Shown piece by piece: positions 63,391-64,000 of a DNA stretch of 64,000 bases. This DNA comes from Saccharopolyspora indica. Its GTDB lineage: Bacteria > Actinomycetota > Actinomycetes > Mycobacteriales > Pseudonocardiaceae. The translations under genes were made by a program, and so were the position numbers. Position 1 is the first letter of the stretch; each line of letters begins with the position of its first letter. The stretch spans positions 1-64,000 of the forward strand of contig NZ_JAQGLB010000025.1 in assembly GCF_027853965.1 (NCBI RefSeq). Reading direction: 5' to 3'. Under the pieces are notes generated by a model. That model did no database searches, was not told the origin of the DNA, and was given only the letters and a program-made list of their open reading frames with translations.

Positions 63391-63431
63391 AAGAACCGGG
63401 CCGGGTGACATGATCACCCGGCCCGGTTCTT
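63391..63431. terminator. strong bidirectional terminator
   Basis: An 18-bp perfect stem (arm starts AAGAACCGGGCC, loop 63409-63413) between the convergent MarR and rbpA genes; both strands read out into TT-containing tails. Confidence 0.9.
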
Positions 63432-63437
63432 CGGTTC

Positions 63438-63782
63438 TCAGCGTCCCTTGCGCTCGCGGAGCTTCGCCAGCGCTTCCTCCAGGATGGCCATCCCGTCGGC
63501 GTCGCTGCGGCGCTCCTTCACGTACGCGAGGTGGCTCTTGTACGGCTCGTTGCGCCGTGCCGAAGGCGGGTTCTCCTGGTCCAGGCCCGCCGGCAGTCCG
63601 CAGCGCGGGCAGTCCCACTCCTCCGGCACCTCGGCGTCCATGGCGAACGACGGCCGGCTGTGGTGCCCGTTGCTGCACCAGTAGTCGACGCGTTTGCGCG
63701 GAGCGGCTTCCCCCCGCTCCGACTCGCCCACCGCGGGACCGGAGCCCACTCGCGTGCCGCGAATGGCGTTACCACCAGTCAT
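63438..63782 (-). CDS. rbpA: RbpA, RNA polymerase-binding protein
   Basis: 114-aa RbpA, the actinobacterial activator that binds RNA polymerase and the principal sigma factor. The N-terminal tail (IRGTRVGS) inserts into the polymerase in the family. The zinc-binding-like core is YWCSNGHHSRPSFAMDAEVPEEWDCPRCGLPAG with Cys-His-Cys-Cys. A basic linker and the sigma-interaction helix (KSHLAYVKERRSDADGMAILEEALAKLRERKG) close the protein. Conserved core gene; marks the return to the chromosomal backbone after the accessory region. Confidence 0.97.
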   Translation of the reverse strand: MTGGNAIRGTRVGSGPAVGESERGEAAPRKRVDYWCSNGHHSRPSFAMDAEVPEEWDCPRCGLPAGLDQENPPSARRNEPYKSHLAYVKERRSDADGMAILEEALAKLRERKGR

Positions 63783-63837
63783 CCATCCTCACCCACCAAG
63801 CGGCCCTGGGTCGTCGACCGGCTGGGGTGCCGACCGA

Positions 63838-64000
63838 TCAACCGATCTTGATCAACAGGCCGACCCCGACGATGGAGATCACCCACAGCGCCATGACGAA
63901 CAACGTCATCCGGTCGAGGTTCTTCTCCGCCACGCTGGAACCGGCCAGGTTGGACTGCATACCGCCGCCGAACAGCGAGGAGAGGCCGCCACCCTTGGCC
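63838..64000 (-). CDS. secG: SecG, preprotein translocase subunit (3' end only)
   Basis: The last 54 residues of SecG; the 5' part lies beyond the window. The conserved loop KGGGLSSLFGGGMQSNLAGS and AEKNLDRMT are followed by the second membrane helix (LFVMALWVISIVGVGLLIKIG, stop). SecG assists SecYE in protein export. Its place next to rbpA and, ancestrally, near pgl fits the actinobacterial gene order. Confidence 0.93.
   Translation of the reverse strand, partial: AKGGGLSSLFGGGMQSNLAGSSVAEKNLDRMTLFVMALWVISIVGVGLLIKIG

Overview
The window is actinobacterial chromosome, most likely from the Pseudonocardiales (Saccharopolyspora-like). It is very GC-rich with many GTG starts and 4-bp ATGA/GTGA overlaps. 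It carries actinobacterial signature genes: RbpA, an MptA/MptB-type mannosyltransferase, OpcA, an ECF42-type sigma factor with YCII/DGPF partners, a DUF397 gene and an SCO6745-family gene. The backbone order (suf operon, mannosyltransferase, ABC transporter, ctaA, ctaB, pentose-phosphate operon, then secG) is the order I recall from Mycobacterium tuberculosis around Rv1440-Rv1466. Layout, left to right. 0-6.7 kb: minus-strand Fe-S assembly operon sufR-sufB-sufD-sufC-sufS-sufU-sufT. 6.7-11.9 kb: plus-strand mannosyltransferase, ABC ATPase and permease, an SCO6745-family protein and ctaA. 11.9-16.0 kb: minus-strand drug-exporter-like module (GbsR/MarR regulator, ABC ATPase, permease, histidine kinase, NarL-type regulator) with a perfect 20-bp palindrome before the ATPase gene. 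16.1-18.5 kb: a small unknown gene, a quinone oxidoreductase and ctaB. 18.9-27.1 kb: tkt-tal-pgi-zwf-opcA-pgl, closed by a strong terminator. From 27.1 to 63.4 kb about 36 kb of accessory DNA separates pgl from rbpA-secG. Its first part (27.4-38.2 kb) is a restriction-modification island with visibly lower GC. It holds a TIGR04141/DUF6119-like gene divergent from an operon made of a HTH-(degenerate methyltransferase-like)-(target-recognition-like) protein, hsdM, hsdS, hsdR and an unknown 238-aa protein. The island ends at a 30-nt fragment of a tRNA-Asn 3' end with its terminator, directly abutting an XRE regulator that has lost its HTH half. This looks like an integration or excision scar. 38.5-47.7 kb: miscellaneous genes, namely DUF397, two hydrolase-type enzymes, an OmpR-type two-component system, a short-form adenosylhomocysteinase, an XRE regulator, a multi-hairpin intergenic element and a secreted GHL10-type glycosidase. 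47.7-57.2 kb: a GntR-linked catabolic locus with divergent arms. One arm has ALDH, a 3-hydroxyacid dehydrogenase, a TcuA-like flavoprotein, a metallo-beta-lactamase-fold hydrolase and the GntR gene; the other has a MatC/SLC13-like carrier, an MHS-family symporter and an alpha/beta hydrolase. GTAT/ATAC-type palindromes mark likely operators. Substrate unknown, probably a polycarboxylate or related organic acid. 57.2-63.4 kb: K+ uptake pair (KtrA/KtrB type), RraA, ECF42 sigma factor with two YCII proteins, and a divergent hydrolase/MarR pair sharing a 17-bp operator. The window ends with rbpA and the 3' end of secG. The most unusual content is the HTH/pseudo-methyltransferase/TRD protein with its DUF6119 neighbour, the tRNA-Asn scar with the decapitated XRE gene, the catabolic locus, and the structured element near 46.2 kb.
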